From Cymbidium sinense (taxonomy: Eukaryota; Streptophyta; Magnoliopsida; Asparagales; Orchidaceae): 64,000 nucleotides of DNA. The notes under the pieces were generated by a model. The model ran no database searches. It saw only the letters and a program-made list of their open reading frames with translations, and was not told the origin of the DNA. The first letter of the stretch is position 1. The number at the start of each line of letters is the position of its first letter. The stretch spans positions 55,894,514 through 55,958,513 of the forward strand of contig CM038214.1 in assembly GCA_021442155.1 (NCBI GenBank), in the 5' to 3' direction. Shown piece after piece: positions 24,042-35,179 of the stretch. A program made the position numbers and the translations under genes.

Positions 24042-24522
24042 GTTTTTTTTAACAGAGAACGAATTCAAATTCAACATTTCATTTTTTTGATTTCATCAAC
24101 CAATTAACACACCATGTTTTCTAAGACACAGGCGATGACATAGATCAAAAATGGGCACGCGTAGAGCAAATCAAAAACCCTAGATAACTAGAACTATCTC
24201 TACTATAAAGACACAATTCTATAAGCAGCAGATCAGATTAGATGTTCTTTAGTTTCTCCAGTTCCCATCAGAACTACCCCATAATCTCGAGTTGCTGGAT
24301 CCACCATTATATTCCTGATATCTCCCTCCACCACCACCATGGCTGTAACCTCCGTCACTCCTCCCACCTCCATAACCGTCACTGCTCCGACCATGACCTC
24401 CATATCCACCACCTCGGATCCCCCACCACCCATGATGCCACCTCCACCTTCTCCTCCATCGATAAATCTCGACTGAGCCTGTTTGACAATGACATTCCTA
24501 CCATCATGGTTCTACCCACTCT
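24042..24522 (-). pseudogene. Glycine-rich RNA-binding protein (GRP) retrocopy 2, 5' truncated
   Basis: The minus strand reads a decayed LDGRN-like start, then GGGYGGHGRSSDGYGGGR, SDGGYSHGGGGGRYQEYNGG and a C-terminus SSDGNWRN followed by a stop, then a 3' UTR and poly(A) (T run at 24042-24050). The glycine-rich tail is the best kept of the copies. The 5' truncation point is the same as in retrocopy 1 (AACCCTAAGA|TTAGGCAGAACC there, AACCCTAAGA|GTGGGTAGAACC here), and the length is the same, about 480 bases. The two are therefore probably duplicates of one insertion rather than two events. The open frames at 24233 (minus) and 24242 (plus) are other frames of this tail. Confidence 0.88.
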
Positions 24523-24648
24523 TAGGGTTTAGGTATATTAGGTTTTTGGGTGTAGGATTATTTTTTAAATTTATTTAATTACTTTGGGTTTAGATTTAAG
24601 GTTTAGAGTTTATGGTTTAAGGTTTATGGTTAGGGTTTAGGGTTTAGG
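24523..24648 (+). repeat. Short telomere-like array between GRP2 and P0 retrocopies
   Basis: About 126 bases of TTTAGGG-type repeats, partly degenerate (ATTTTTTAAATTTATTT in the middle), separate the truncated 5' end of GRP retrocopy 2 from the poly(A) end of the P0 retrocopy. Confidence 0.85.
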
Positions 24649-25530
24649 GTTTTTTCGAACTCAAATGATTCCATAACAAATAAGAAATTACCAAATCAAA
24701 CAAGACATTTTCCTCTAACAACTAATAAACATGATAAAATAAAATGCAATTCAAAATTCATAAAAATAGTATTTCACAAAATGATTTAACTCCTAGAGAC
24801 AATAAAAGTTTATTTTATAGAAGGCCAACAAAGCTTAGTCGAACATGCTAAAACCCATATCATCATCAGATTCTTCAGCATGCTCTTCCTTCTTCTCTTC
24901 CACTATAGCAGTCAAAGTATTAGCAGCAGCAGGAGTAGCAGAAGCATCAGGCGCAGTAGCCACATCAAATTTTCAAGGATCCTTCAAATACTCCTTAACC
25001 TTCTTGTCCTACGAGTATGTGTAATGCCAATTATAATGGTGAGGACATTCTTGTAAGCGTTGATGAACATGTGGGGTGCTACAGCAAGGTTGGGATAAGA
25101 GAGGGCTAGTGAAAGAGAAGTCATCATTGAAAGGCCTGTCGAAAACTTCTCGATGAGATAATCTTTAGTGAGGTCAAGCACCTCTGGACTGAATGCCAAA
25201 CCATCATCATACGACTGGATGACAAGGCCATAAGAGAATGGCCTAATCTCCAGCATAGCGAGGAGAGCAGCCTCTGAGGATCCCACTTTATCATTTTTTT
25301 TTAATTAGCTTAACTAGGGTGATAATTTCAATAGTACCCTTATTAATCTTAGTTGGGATGTTGAGAACTTGGAAGAAAGAATTATGTGAAGGATCCAGAC
25401 TAGTGTTGCTTGGGGTAAACACAAAATCAATAGGTGCAACAAGAACAACATGGGCAGGAGCACCAACTTTACATTTCACAACCTCTTCGACTTCTTTAAG
25501 ATCACCTTTCGTAAAAATCAACTCAATCTG
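24649..25530 (-). pseudogene. RPP0: 60S acidic ribosomal protein P0 processed pseudogene, 5' truncated
   Basis: P0 anchors the P1/P2 stalk on the large ribosomal subunit. On the minus strand this copy reads [19 protein letters not shown], then [58 protein letters not shown] and [13 protein letters not shown]. After a frameshift near 25010 it continues KVKEYLKDP, stop, KFDVATAPDA, and ends EEHAEESDDDMGFSMFD with its stop at 24835-24837. The acidic C-terminus matches the conserved P-protein tail. It covers roughly the last two thirds of a protein of about 320 residues, without introns. A lengthened A run near 25290 breaks the frame at LIKK. The 3' UTR (24656-24834) ends in a T run at 24649-24655. 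Its 5' end joins telomere-like repeats. Confidence 0.95.
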
Positions 25531-26687
25531 GGTTTAAGGGATTACAGTTTAGGGTTTTAGGGTTTATGCTTTTAGGGTTTAAGTTTTAGGTTTAAGGTTT
25601 AGGGTTTAGGGTTTAAGGTTTAGGGTTTAGGGTTTAGGGTTGTAGGTTTAGTGTTGTAGGTTTAAGGCTTAGGGTTTAGGATTTAGTGTTTTAGTTTTTT
25701 TTTTTTTAAATTAAGTAAATCGGCAGGTTTAAGTTTATTTAGTTTATATTATTTTTTATTTTTATTTAGGTTTATTTTTTATTTTTATTTAGTTTAGTTT
25801 ATTTATTTTAGGTTTATTTATTTTTAGTTTAGACTTTTTATTTTAGTTTATTTATTAAGTTTAGGTTTTTTTTTTAGTTTTATTTTATTTTATTTTTTGG
25901 GTTTAGGTTTAATTTTTTATTTTTAGGTTTAGGTTTTATTTTATTAGGTTTAGCTTTAGGTTTTTATTTAAGGTTTATTTTTAGGTTTTATTTTTTAGTT
26001 TAGGTTTAGGTTTATTTTTTGTTTATTTTATTTTATTCAGTTTAGGTTTAGGATTATGTTTAATTTATTTTAGGTTTAGTTTTAGGTTTTATTTATTTTA
26101 GTTTAGTTTATTTTAATTTAGGTTTATGTTTATTTTATTTTGTTTATTTTATTTTTATTTTAGTTTTAGTTTTTTTTAGTTTAGGGTTTATGTTTTATTT
26201 TTAATTTATTTTTAGGTTTATTATTTAGATATAGATTTTTATTTAGTTTTTATTTTATTTTATTTTAGGTTAATTTTATTTTTATTTTACGTTTATTTTT
26301 ATTTTATTTAGGTTTTTATTCTTAGTTTAATTTTATTTTTTAGATAAGTTTAGGTTTTTATTTATTTTATTTTAGTTTATTTTTATTTTTTAATTAATTT
26401 TATTTTTAAGTTTAGGTTTATGTTTTAGTTTAGGTTTTTATTTTACTTTTTATTTTATTATATTTAGGTTTAGGTTTTTTATTTATTTCATTTTTAGGTT
26501 TTATTTAGTTTAGGTTTAGGTTTTTTGGTTTTTTGGGTTTAAGGTTTAGGGTTTAGGGTTTAGGGTTATAAGGTTTAGGATTTTAGATTTTAGGGTTAGG
26601 GTTTAGGGTTTAGGGTTTAGGGTTTAGTGTTTAGGCTTTAGGCTTTAGGGCTTTTAGGGTTTCAGGTTTAGGGTTTAGGGTTTAGGG
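25531..26687 (+). repeat. Telomere-like array between the P0 retrocopy and LINE 1
   Basis: G-rich TTTAGGG repeats (25531-25690) are followed by a T run and the anchor AAATTAAGTAAATCGGCAGG (25708-25727), a T-rich section (25730-26530), and G-rich repeats again (26530-26687). There is no gene. Confidence 0.88.
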
Positions 26688-28000
26688 TTTTTTTTTGAAC
26701 TAAAGGAAATAATTGTTCAAAAAAATAGGTACATGAAGACCATATTAAAGACTAAACTCAAAAAGAAAAAAAAACTACTACTCAAATAAGCTACTAAAGA
26801 ATCCTAAAGAGTTTAGTCCCTAAACTAATACATCAAAGAACAATAAAGAAAAAAAAATTAAATACAAAACTAAAAAAGACAAGCAAAAGACAACGAGGGG
26901 GAATAATCCATGAAGCCCCAAAAGAACCTCTAAAGACATGAAGATCCATAAGAAATGGAAACTTGTAACCTATAATTGAAGACAACTCCCACTATGTAAG
27001 AAAAAAGAGACCATCAGTAAGACTCTAGGTCCCTCCAAGAAGAAAAAGTGGCCAATTGAAAAAGAAAACCTGCAACCTACAAGAAACCTTAACCAGAAGG
27101 AGATCAGAAAACATAAAGAGAAAAAAAAACTTAGGCTCGGATATGAGGAAAGAAGGATAATCACAATAATGAGGGGCAACAAATCCTAAATGTATCCAGC
27201 TTCAAAGAAGGGTTACAAGTAGGAAAAGTCACTAGCCACAAACATATTAAGAAAAAATCCATCATATCATCATAGCCATCCCAGCCAAAGAATAACACAA
27301 ACTTATCATAATAGCCACCTTGCCAAAGAAAAAGTGAAGCTAAGGAAACCGAAAGAGAGAGGAGAGCAACATATAGAATTAACATAAGGCAATTCCAACA
27401 AAACCAAATATGAAGACCTCTTTAAAAAGAAGGAGAAAAGAATCTCACAACCCACAAAAAGAAGAGCCCTCAAATACCAAGCCAACATAACCCACAATAA
27501 TGCCAATCCAAAGCCACCAAGGCATCAAGCAAATAGAGCCCACAACAACACCAATCCAAAGCCACTAAGGCACCAACTAAAGCAAAGGAAACAACTAGCA
27601 GAGCAGCCACACAATAGAGCACCCAAGAAGAATAGCCCAAGAAAGTGCAAGGGAACCAAACCAACCAACAGAAAAAAGAAGGCTAGTAAAAGATAAAATA
27701 AATAGCTAGAGAAATAGCCAACCAATGGACAAACCACATGCTAAAGACAAAAATCCTAACCTACCACCAACAAAGAGAGAAAAAGCACCAACCAAAGAAA
27801 GGCAAGCCAATAGGAATAAAGCCACCAGCATAAAACTAACTAGCCAAAGGGCACCAAAAAAAACCCCAGCAAATAATAAGCTAGAAACACCAAGCTAGAA
27901 GGAGGAAAATTAGCCAAGAAGACAATACTCTAGCTAGCAAGAAAACACACAGCAAAAGCTCAACCAATAGAGAAAAAACTAGTGTGGTAAAAATTTATAT
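26688..28000 (-). mobile_element. LINE 1: 3' end of a non-LTR retrotransposon, 5' truncated
   Basis: On the minus strand the sequence ends in a poly(A) (T run 26688-26696) directly after TTTAGGG repeats. Its last part matches the 3' end of LINE 2 at 61630: the AAACTCAAAAA...CTACT stretch near 26755 against 61707, and GAAGGGTTAC near 27207 against 62066. The minus strand is rich in T and G with GGTTGG words, like plant LINE 3' untranslated regions. The several 60-75 residue hydrophobic frames on the minus strand (26970-27737) reflect this T-richness. No reverse transcriptase is seen. The 5' cut is near 28000. Confidence 0.65.
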
Positions 28001-31000
28001 TCCTGCCTTCATCTATCCCCTTTTGGGAAAGAGGATAAATGAAAATAGTAATATATAACCTTGTTGGAACACCACGTAGATCCATAGATGTTCTTATTAG
28101 GGTGATCATGTACAACATTGAGGAAATGTGTACTATCTCGAGAGATAGAAGTCACCACCCTATAATGGACCTAATCATCTTAATAAGGACTTCTAAAGAC
28201 TATGGGTCTTCAGAATGTACTAGAGATTCTTTCCTTACTTTACATGGAAAAGTAGAGCAGGGTTTATTTTAAACTGGATTCATTAAGTTCCCTACAAGAG
28301 CAAGCCCCATAGTTAATTGCATCTTAAAGAACAAAATTCCTTAGGAATACTCTCGATTAAGGTAAATGATCATTGTCTCTAAAGATTTCAAAATGTAGGA
28401 CTATCAATCAATTAGTTTATTTTTAGAAAATCAAGTGGGATTGATCAAGAGGAGGGAGATCTTATCGAAGCCAAATGAAGATAAATAGAGGATTCTTAGG
28501 ATACCAGGAAGCTTAGTAAGCATCCCAAACTATTCTATGGTTATGCTTTACATTTTTAAATTTAATTAATTTAATTGAGTTGAATTTTTATTTGAAATCT
28601 ATGGCTTATAATTCTATAATACAAGGCTATCGAATGCATAAGAGGTCAGGATTTATGCTCGTGGCCCACGAAGGGAACTAGCAACCTCTGAACCTAAATC
28701 TAGGATGCTTTGGTAAGTGGCAAAAGCATGACCTAAATCTAAGGCAAAAATGAGTATTTGGTTTACCTCCATAAGAGAGGATAAACCATTTGAATGTTGG
28801 ACTTACAACTTCCAGGGGGTGGCCACCAACTAACTCCTCCTATGATTTTAAATACATGTAGGCAAGTCAAATGCTTTTGCAAGATAGCTAAACTATTACT
28901 TTATTTAGAAAAAGACTAAGTCCTTAAACACACTCCCTAAGAGACTAGATCATGTAGAGCATGATTTATTGACTTATATCGAATGCAAATTTTGTTACAT
29001 TTTATTTTCATTTCGGACAATCAATTTGACACAGTCTTTATGATTCATATGCCTAATGCATGAGAAATTAGATTATGGGCCAAAATTAGCAAGATAAGGA
29101 GGTGTATTTCCACCATGGCTCTTAAAGGTTAAGCCAAGTTTTCTGGCAAAGGTGGAAGCCCTCCAATCAAGGGTGAAATAATATGCTTTTTATGCATTGT
29201 GAGAAAGAAAGTACAACACCCTTCTAAGGGGTTGCTAATTCTTTTATCCTAATTATAACTTAGTCTTTAGGTGAGGTTATGGGTTATTTTATTTTTATTT
29301 TTGAGTTGTTTTGATTAGATAGAAATTTATTTTTCTAAGAGCATATTCGTTATCCGGGCCATACATCAAAGCAAGGAAGAAACTAGGAAAAGATGCTATC
29401 TTAATGCACAAGCTAAACAAACATCAATCAATTTATAAAGCTAGAGCAAAAGAATAAAAGGCCATTTGTGGTCGATCTCCACTGCACAAACCCAATAACA
29501 AATTGGGTAGCCGAACTCTACCCTAATATAACCTGGATTACAAATGAATAAATTATAATTAAGAAGGAATTCATTGTTATGGGGGTCTTCATTCCTCATT
29601 TCTTTTTTCTTCTTTCTTATTTCTTCTTTTGGTTGGTTGGAATGTGGTTTCTATAAAGGCTTCACATGGTACATAAGACATATATAACCAATGTTCCATA
29701 CCCCATAATATTCCAAAATCCTAATAGCAAATTACATGAAAATGTAGAAAAAGGAAATCTAACTAAAACTTGCAAAATAGAGATTAGCTAAATAAACCAT
29801 ACAATCCCAAGCATGAATATATATAAATTGGACTTAGCACCCCACACATGGGTAACCAAGTCCGTTTGGCCTATTTTGGATTATGCTTAGGGGTATAAGC
29901 ACATGCACAACAAAAACATTTTTTATATTGTAGAACCCTTTATGCACAATCCCCTACAAAAGATAATGGTTAGACTAAGATCGCCCTACCATTCAGTCTA
30001 CGCACATATACCCTAACATCTAGACTAAAACATTACATCACAAAATAAAAGCAAAACATCAAACCATGCACCACACCTAAACTACTTGAAATGGTGACTT
30101 AGCCTAATGTGTGTGTTTGTGTGGTATACTTAGCTAGGCTTTAAGGTTAGAGTTTTCTAAGTATGAAAATGTTCAACTTAGAGGGTGGTTTCATTTAAGT
30201 GATTTAATTTCTTTGGCTGATTTTATTTTGTATTTTTATTTGGTTTGAATGAATCCTACAATTAATTATTAAGTGTTGTAAAGAGAGGAAAATAGAAGAG
30301 AACTTCTCTTTCCTCCCTACCTTAAGTAATTTCTAAGGTAGGTTCATATTTGATTTTCATTTAGTGAATGTTTTATTATGTATTTTATTTAATCCTAAGT
30401 TTATATTTTCCCTAAACAAACCTATTCAAAAAGAAAGGCATTTTAAGATTAAGTAAAGTGAAATACTATCACAAAACACACAACACTTCATTTCTTTCCC
30501 AACATGTATAACATGCATGTGGATGAATCCTAAGCATATCTATACATGCAAATGGAAATGTTTAGCACACCTTAATGATGAATGCTAAGAGAGTTACTTA
30601 AGAAAATTTGGATGCTTCATGATGCATGATTTTGTTAAGTAGAAAAGAGTGATTCTTTATCCATTTTTTTATATGCACATTTACAAGTATAAAAGGCATA
30701 AGTGAGTATGGTATTGCTTTCAGGGGTATAAACTACAAGACTACTTAGAGACTGCATAAAATCCTCTAACAGGGTTGTCAGGACTAATATCACCACATGT
30801 GCATGTATAAAAAGAAATACATGGAAAGAGTCATGCAAAAGTTTATTTTGTTTGATTTTTGGTTTGATTGTTTTTTTATATGTTTGATGAATCCTTCTTA
30901 ATTATGATATAGAGTTGTATAGAAGGATTTAGAAGTGTTATGTCCTTTCAAATCTCTTTAAATATACAATTCATGTTAAGAATCACATACCATTTTATAT

Positions 31001-31059
31001 TCATATACAAGCTCATAAATAATCATAAGTAGCATACCTTTCAGATGATATTTGATTAT
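28000..31059. other. Unassigned AT-rich DNA
   Basis: No gene or known element family was recognised. The frame at 28039-28272 (77 codons, plus strand) and 30635-30838 (minus) have no recognisable motif. The text style differs from the telomere-like arrays, with mixed composition and no short tandem repeat. Bases 29340-31059 could be an upstream part of Tat copy C, because they run into it without a visible break, but I see no matching stretch in copies A or B. Confidence 0.4.
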
Positions 31060-33439
31060 AAGTTTTGAAAATAATTTTTGGTTTAATAGTGATAATAGCC
31101 ATTCATATTCTTACTTTAGCAAAACATGCAATTTGACATAAAGGAAACATTTCATTTTAATTTGATTTTAAAAAAAGCATGAATACATGATTTTATATGC
31201 ACATTTACATGTTAAAAGAAATAAAGTGATGAAAGATTGTAAATTCATTCACTAATTAATTCTAAAGATAAATCTTATGAAATAAGATTATTTAAAATAA
31301 ATCAAATTTATTTTAAGAAATTTTGTTTTATTTTGAGTTTGATTTGAATTTAAAGAAAGAGTTTGGTCTAATCCATTTATGTGTGAGTTTATTGGTTTTT
31401 TTTAAGAACCATTAGATGATTTTTTTATATTTTATTTAGGTTAATGTGAATTAAGTGTTATACTTATCTATCTAACATATTTAATCAAAGTATGAGCCAA
31501 TGTATGTAAATCACAGAATTTAAATTTTATGCAAAAAAGAAATAATGCAATTGGCTCATATAATGATTAATTAAGCTAAAGGGTTTTAATTACTTTCTTA
31601 ATTATACATGTTGGTTGGATTTTGATTTTTTTTTAAGTTACTTAGGTTATTGAACCCCAAGCATTATGAAAGATAAATTATTTAAATTCAGAATGTTTTA
31701 AAAATTTCATCAAGTTAATTAATTGATTATTGGATTATTAATTAAGTTTAGATAAGGAATTTAAGGAATGGCTTAGAAAAAATCCTAAAATTATTCATAT
31801 TGTTGGTTTATTAATTAACTTAATAAAATTAAACCACTATTTGTTTTTAAATTAATTACATTAAGAGAGTGATTAATGGTTCATTAATGATTTCCCAATT
31901 AACTCATCAATAAATCCCAAGAAAATTAGGAAGTGAGGTTCTAAATGCATGAGAAATTTGAAATAATTAATGAGTAATTAGAGTATAAGGGTTATTAAGT
32001 TTTCAAACTTTAATTAAGGAAATTATATTTAAATCCATTAAATAATTTTAGATTATTTTTGAATTATCTTCACAATGCATTTTATTTTGTAATTTTTTAA
32101 TGTTTTTTAGATCTAGTTATGTTATTTTGAAGATTTTGATAAATAATTAATTAAAACCCCTAATTATATGACTAATCCCATTGGCCATGTGGATTACCAG
32201 ATGTGCTTTCCATATGAGCGATGGATTCATCATTATAACATCCCATGTAGGCGGTGATTGCTACGCTTTAATTGTCAATCAAAGATGAGATAGTCATGAT
32301 TAAGCCCACGGTTCATAAGGGATAAATCTATGGATCCTATGTGGCTTGATCATGACTATCCATCCAAAATGTTTGGATAGACAGTTCATGATCCATCATT
32401 GAGTTTTCCTGTAGGAGAGGAAATCCATCTGGTCTTTAGGGCCAGATCCGAGCTCAATTTAGCTCAAATTGAACTCAAACTCAACCCACACCATCATCAT
32501 GCAAAGGGAAAGACCTCCAATGATCAATTTGCAATGGGGTGAAAATTCTCTTCACAAAGTACCAAACACTTTCTATTCTAGGCTCGGTTTGAAGGCATAC
32601 CTGCGGAGGCTATCAGGTGCTCCCACCATCATGTAGCTTAGTGGAGAAGAAGCCTTGTTGAAGGTTTGAGGGGTTGAGGTTGAGTAGATATTCCTATGGA
32701 CCAAGCTCACCTTCAAATGCTCATGGCTTCAGCTCCAACCTCCCCTTGCCTTTTGAAGCTTGGATGAAGCTTTGGATCACTCGATTAGGTCCCCTCAAGG
32801 TGCTTGAAAGGAATTGAAATTGAGTATTGGTGGATTGAACTCCTTGCTACCTGCCTATTTTTTGGTTTTTGAAATCAAGAAATGGAGAAATGCAAAGCTC
32901 TAGAGGCTTTGAGAATCGAGGATGCTTGTTATGAGTTCCCTAGCTTCAATCAAGTGTGAGTGTCTTGGATTCAAGTGAAATTAGGGGGAGTATATCTCCC
33001 CTAGGTGGATCAGATGATCATCCTTCCTTTTGCCATTTTGATGAAATTAACCTCATACAATGGGTTGGTTAGGTTGTTAATGGTAGCACATGGTTCATTT
33101 TTGGCAGAGGGAGGTAGTGGAGAAGTGCCATGTGCTGATTTTGGGTGGAGGAGTGATTGCCATGTGCTTGAAATGAAGAGAGTGGTTGATTTTGGCCTTG
33201 GGTTGGGTTTTGCTGGCCCAAACCCATTGGGTCATGTGCACCATGCTCACTAGTCCACTTGGTCCAGAGGGTGCCAAGTGTGTAGAGATTTGACCAAATT
33301 CCAAGTGAATTTGGCCAAGAATTACCCTTTGACCTAGGGGTAAAATAGTCATTTAGATTAGATTTTAGTTTGAATATGTTTGGTATGATTAAAAAATGAG
33401 TTGGGCCAAGTTTTAATGAATTTGGAGTTGATTTGATGT

Positions 33440-34150
33440 GATTTGGCTCATGTTGAACCAAAATGGGTCAACTTGGGTCAAGTAAACAAATTGGTCAAAT
33501 TGGGTCAAACCAAGAGTTGGGTCAAGTTCATATGACCATATGAATTGATTTGGTATCTTTGTTTGTAATCAATTTGATTTATATTTGGATTTGGTTCATT
33601 TGATTTCATTTAGGTCAAATGGGTCAAGTTGACCAACTTGACCCATTTGACCTATTTGGGTTAGGTCATGGGTTGGTTTAGGTTTCATTGGTCATTTAAA
33701 ATGTATTGGTATCTTTATTTCCAATCAATTTTAGTTTAGTTTTATTTTGGCTGAATTTGACCTTTCAGGTCAAGTTGTGTTCAAGGTCAATTGGGCTAGG
33801 TTGGGTTTAGTTGGCCAATTAAGAATTTGGTCAAGTTTAACAAGTGATTTAGAATGAACTTGACCCATTGGTCCAATCTATTTGGCTTAGATCAAGATTT
33901 GACACATTTTGACTTTTTAGGTCAAGTTGTGTAAACTTGGGTCAAGTGGCCAATTGGGCTAGGCTAGGCTCAAATGATTACTTGGTCAAGTTCAAACATT
34001 GATCATGAATGAGTTTAGATCAATGGTTTCAATCAATTTGGCCTATGGTGGATGTTGGCTAGTTTAGGTTTCATTTTGGCTAAGTGTTGACTTGGTCAAC
34101 CCTTAGGTTTGACTTGGTTTGACCCAATTTGAGTGATTGATCATCTCATG
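33440..34150. promoter_or_regulatory. W-box-like cluster, copy C
   Basis: Dense TTGACC, TTGACT and GGTCAA words, at the same relative place as in copies A and B although the surrounding sequence has diverged. It contains the 44-base inverted repeat at 33611-33654. Confidence 0.35.
33611..33654. repeat. Perfect inverted repeat, 21-bp arms, 2-base loop
   Basis: The arms are 33611-33631 and 33634-33654 with AC between them. The left arm starts TAGGTCAAATGGG and the right arm ends CATTTGACCTA. All 21 pairs match. It lies in the 5' region of Tat copy C. Confidence 0.9.
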
Positions 34151-35179
34151 ATGATTGTTGCTCACAATGTGAGGCTTAGTTGGGCTTAGTTTAATCTAAT
34201 TTGGGTAGGATTAGAATTTGGCTGAAAAGAGCTACCAGGTCACTTTGGGTCAAGTGAACCTAAGTGGGACAATTGACTTGATCAAGGCTTGAATCAAGTC
34301 TGGTTGAACTCACAGATGGACTTATGATTGAAATATAAATCCATTTGCAAGTGATTTGAAGTCAAATGGGTTTTGATTCATATGATAATTTCAAGTTCAA
34401 AGGGTGAACATTAGTTTGACTTCAGTTTGATTTTTGGATTTAGTTTTGATTTGATTATTGAAGTTTATTCTTATATTTGGATTTATGATTGAAGGATTGA
34501 TTGAATCATGAAGAAAAATCAAGAGTTTGGCCTGATTTGAATTTGATTTTGCTAAGTTCAAGGATTTGACTCGAAAAGCTTAGATTAAATTTTGGTTGAA
34601 TTGGATTTGATTTTTGGATATTTGAATTTATATTTCATTTATATTTGTTAATATAAATGAGAATATAAATGGGTTATGAGAAAATTTCTTGAATTTGAAT
34701 TGATTTGGATTTGATTTAGGCTAAGTCTATGAGATAGAATCAAAGTGACTTAGGAAAGATTTTTTTAAACTTGGAATTTCAATCATAAGCTTCAATCATT
34801 TGGAATTGATTCATGGTTTGAGAAAATCAATTGGAATTGATTTAAGTTTTGATGTTGATTTGATTTGGAGTTTGGATTTGGTTTAGACTTGATTTGGAAT
34901 TTGACTTGATGGAAGGAAGTGAGGAGTTGGTTCAACCTATAGGGTAGGCAAATTTTCCTAACACCTGTAAGGCATGACCTATTTCTATGGCTAACACTTC
35001 TAAGTCTCTAGGGTTAGGTTGAGTGTCCACCTAATCATTAGATGTGTCTTAAGACTAAGGAACTCTTAAAGTATAAGAGAAGTCCTATGTCTAAGATGGA
35101 GGGGTTGAGAGCTCATCCTAAAAATGAGGTCAACAACCAACCAAAAGAAAAAACCTCCCAAGGATAGGAGAGGTTATTT

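Larger units (their letters stand above)
31060..35170 (+). mobile_element. Tat-type copy C: 5' non-coding region only
   Basis: This region is diverged but collinear with the 5' regions of copies A and B. Shared points are TTTAATAGTGATAATAG at about 31083 (10176 in B), GCAATTGGCTCAT near 31548, TTAGTGGAGAAGAAGCC near 32640, the GGTCAA/TTGACC-rich section 33400-34300 and TCCTATGTCTAAGATGG near 35080 (3750 in A). Similarity ends where protease should begin, and pol is absent. A LINE ORF1 remnant lies to the right. The open frames at 33005, 33069 and 33095 overlap each other, are not kept in A or B, and are ignored. Confidence 0.7.

Noticed and set aside
24233..24532. Overlapping open frames on both strands at GRP retrocopy 2
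   Set aside because: The minus frame is shifted from the true GRP frame and the plus frame is its antisense.
25319..25537. 72-codon plus-strand frame
   Set aside because: Antisense of the P0 pseudogene.
26970..27737. Series of Leu/Phe-rich minus-strand frames suggesting membrane proteins
   Set aside because: They overlap in different frames in T-rich LINE 3' sequence, and no frame is continuous or shared with LINE 2.
28039..28272. 77-codon plus-strand frame as a host gene
   Set aside because: No recognisable domain, no extension in either direction without stops, surrounded by decayed repeats.
33005..33461. Three overlapping open frames on both strands in Tat copy C
   Set aside because: They overlap each other, have no motif and are not preserved in copies A and B.
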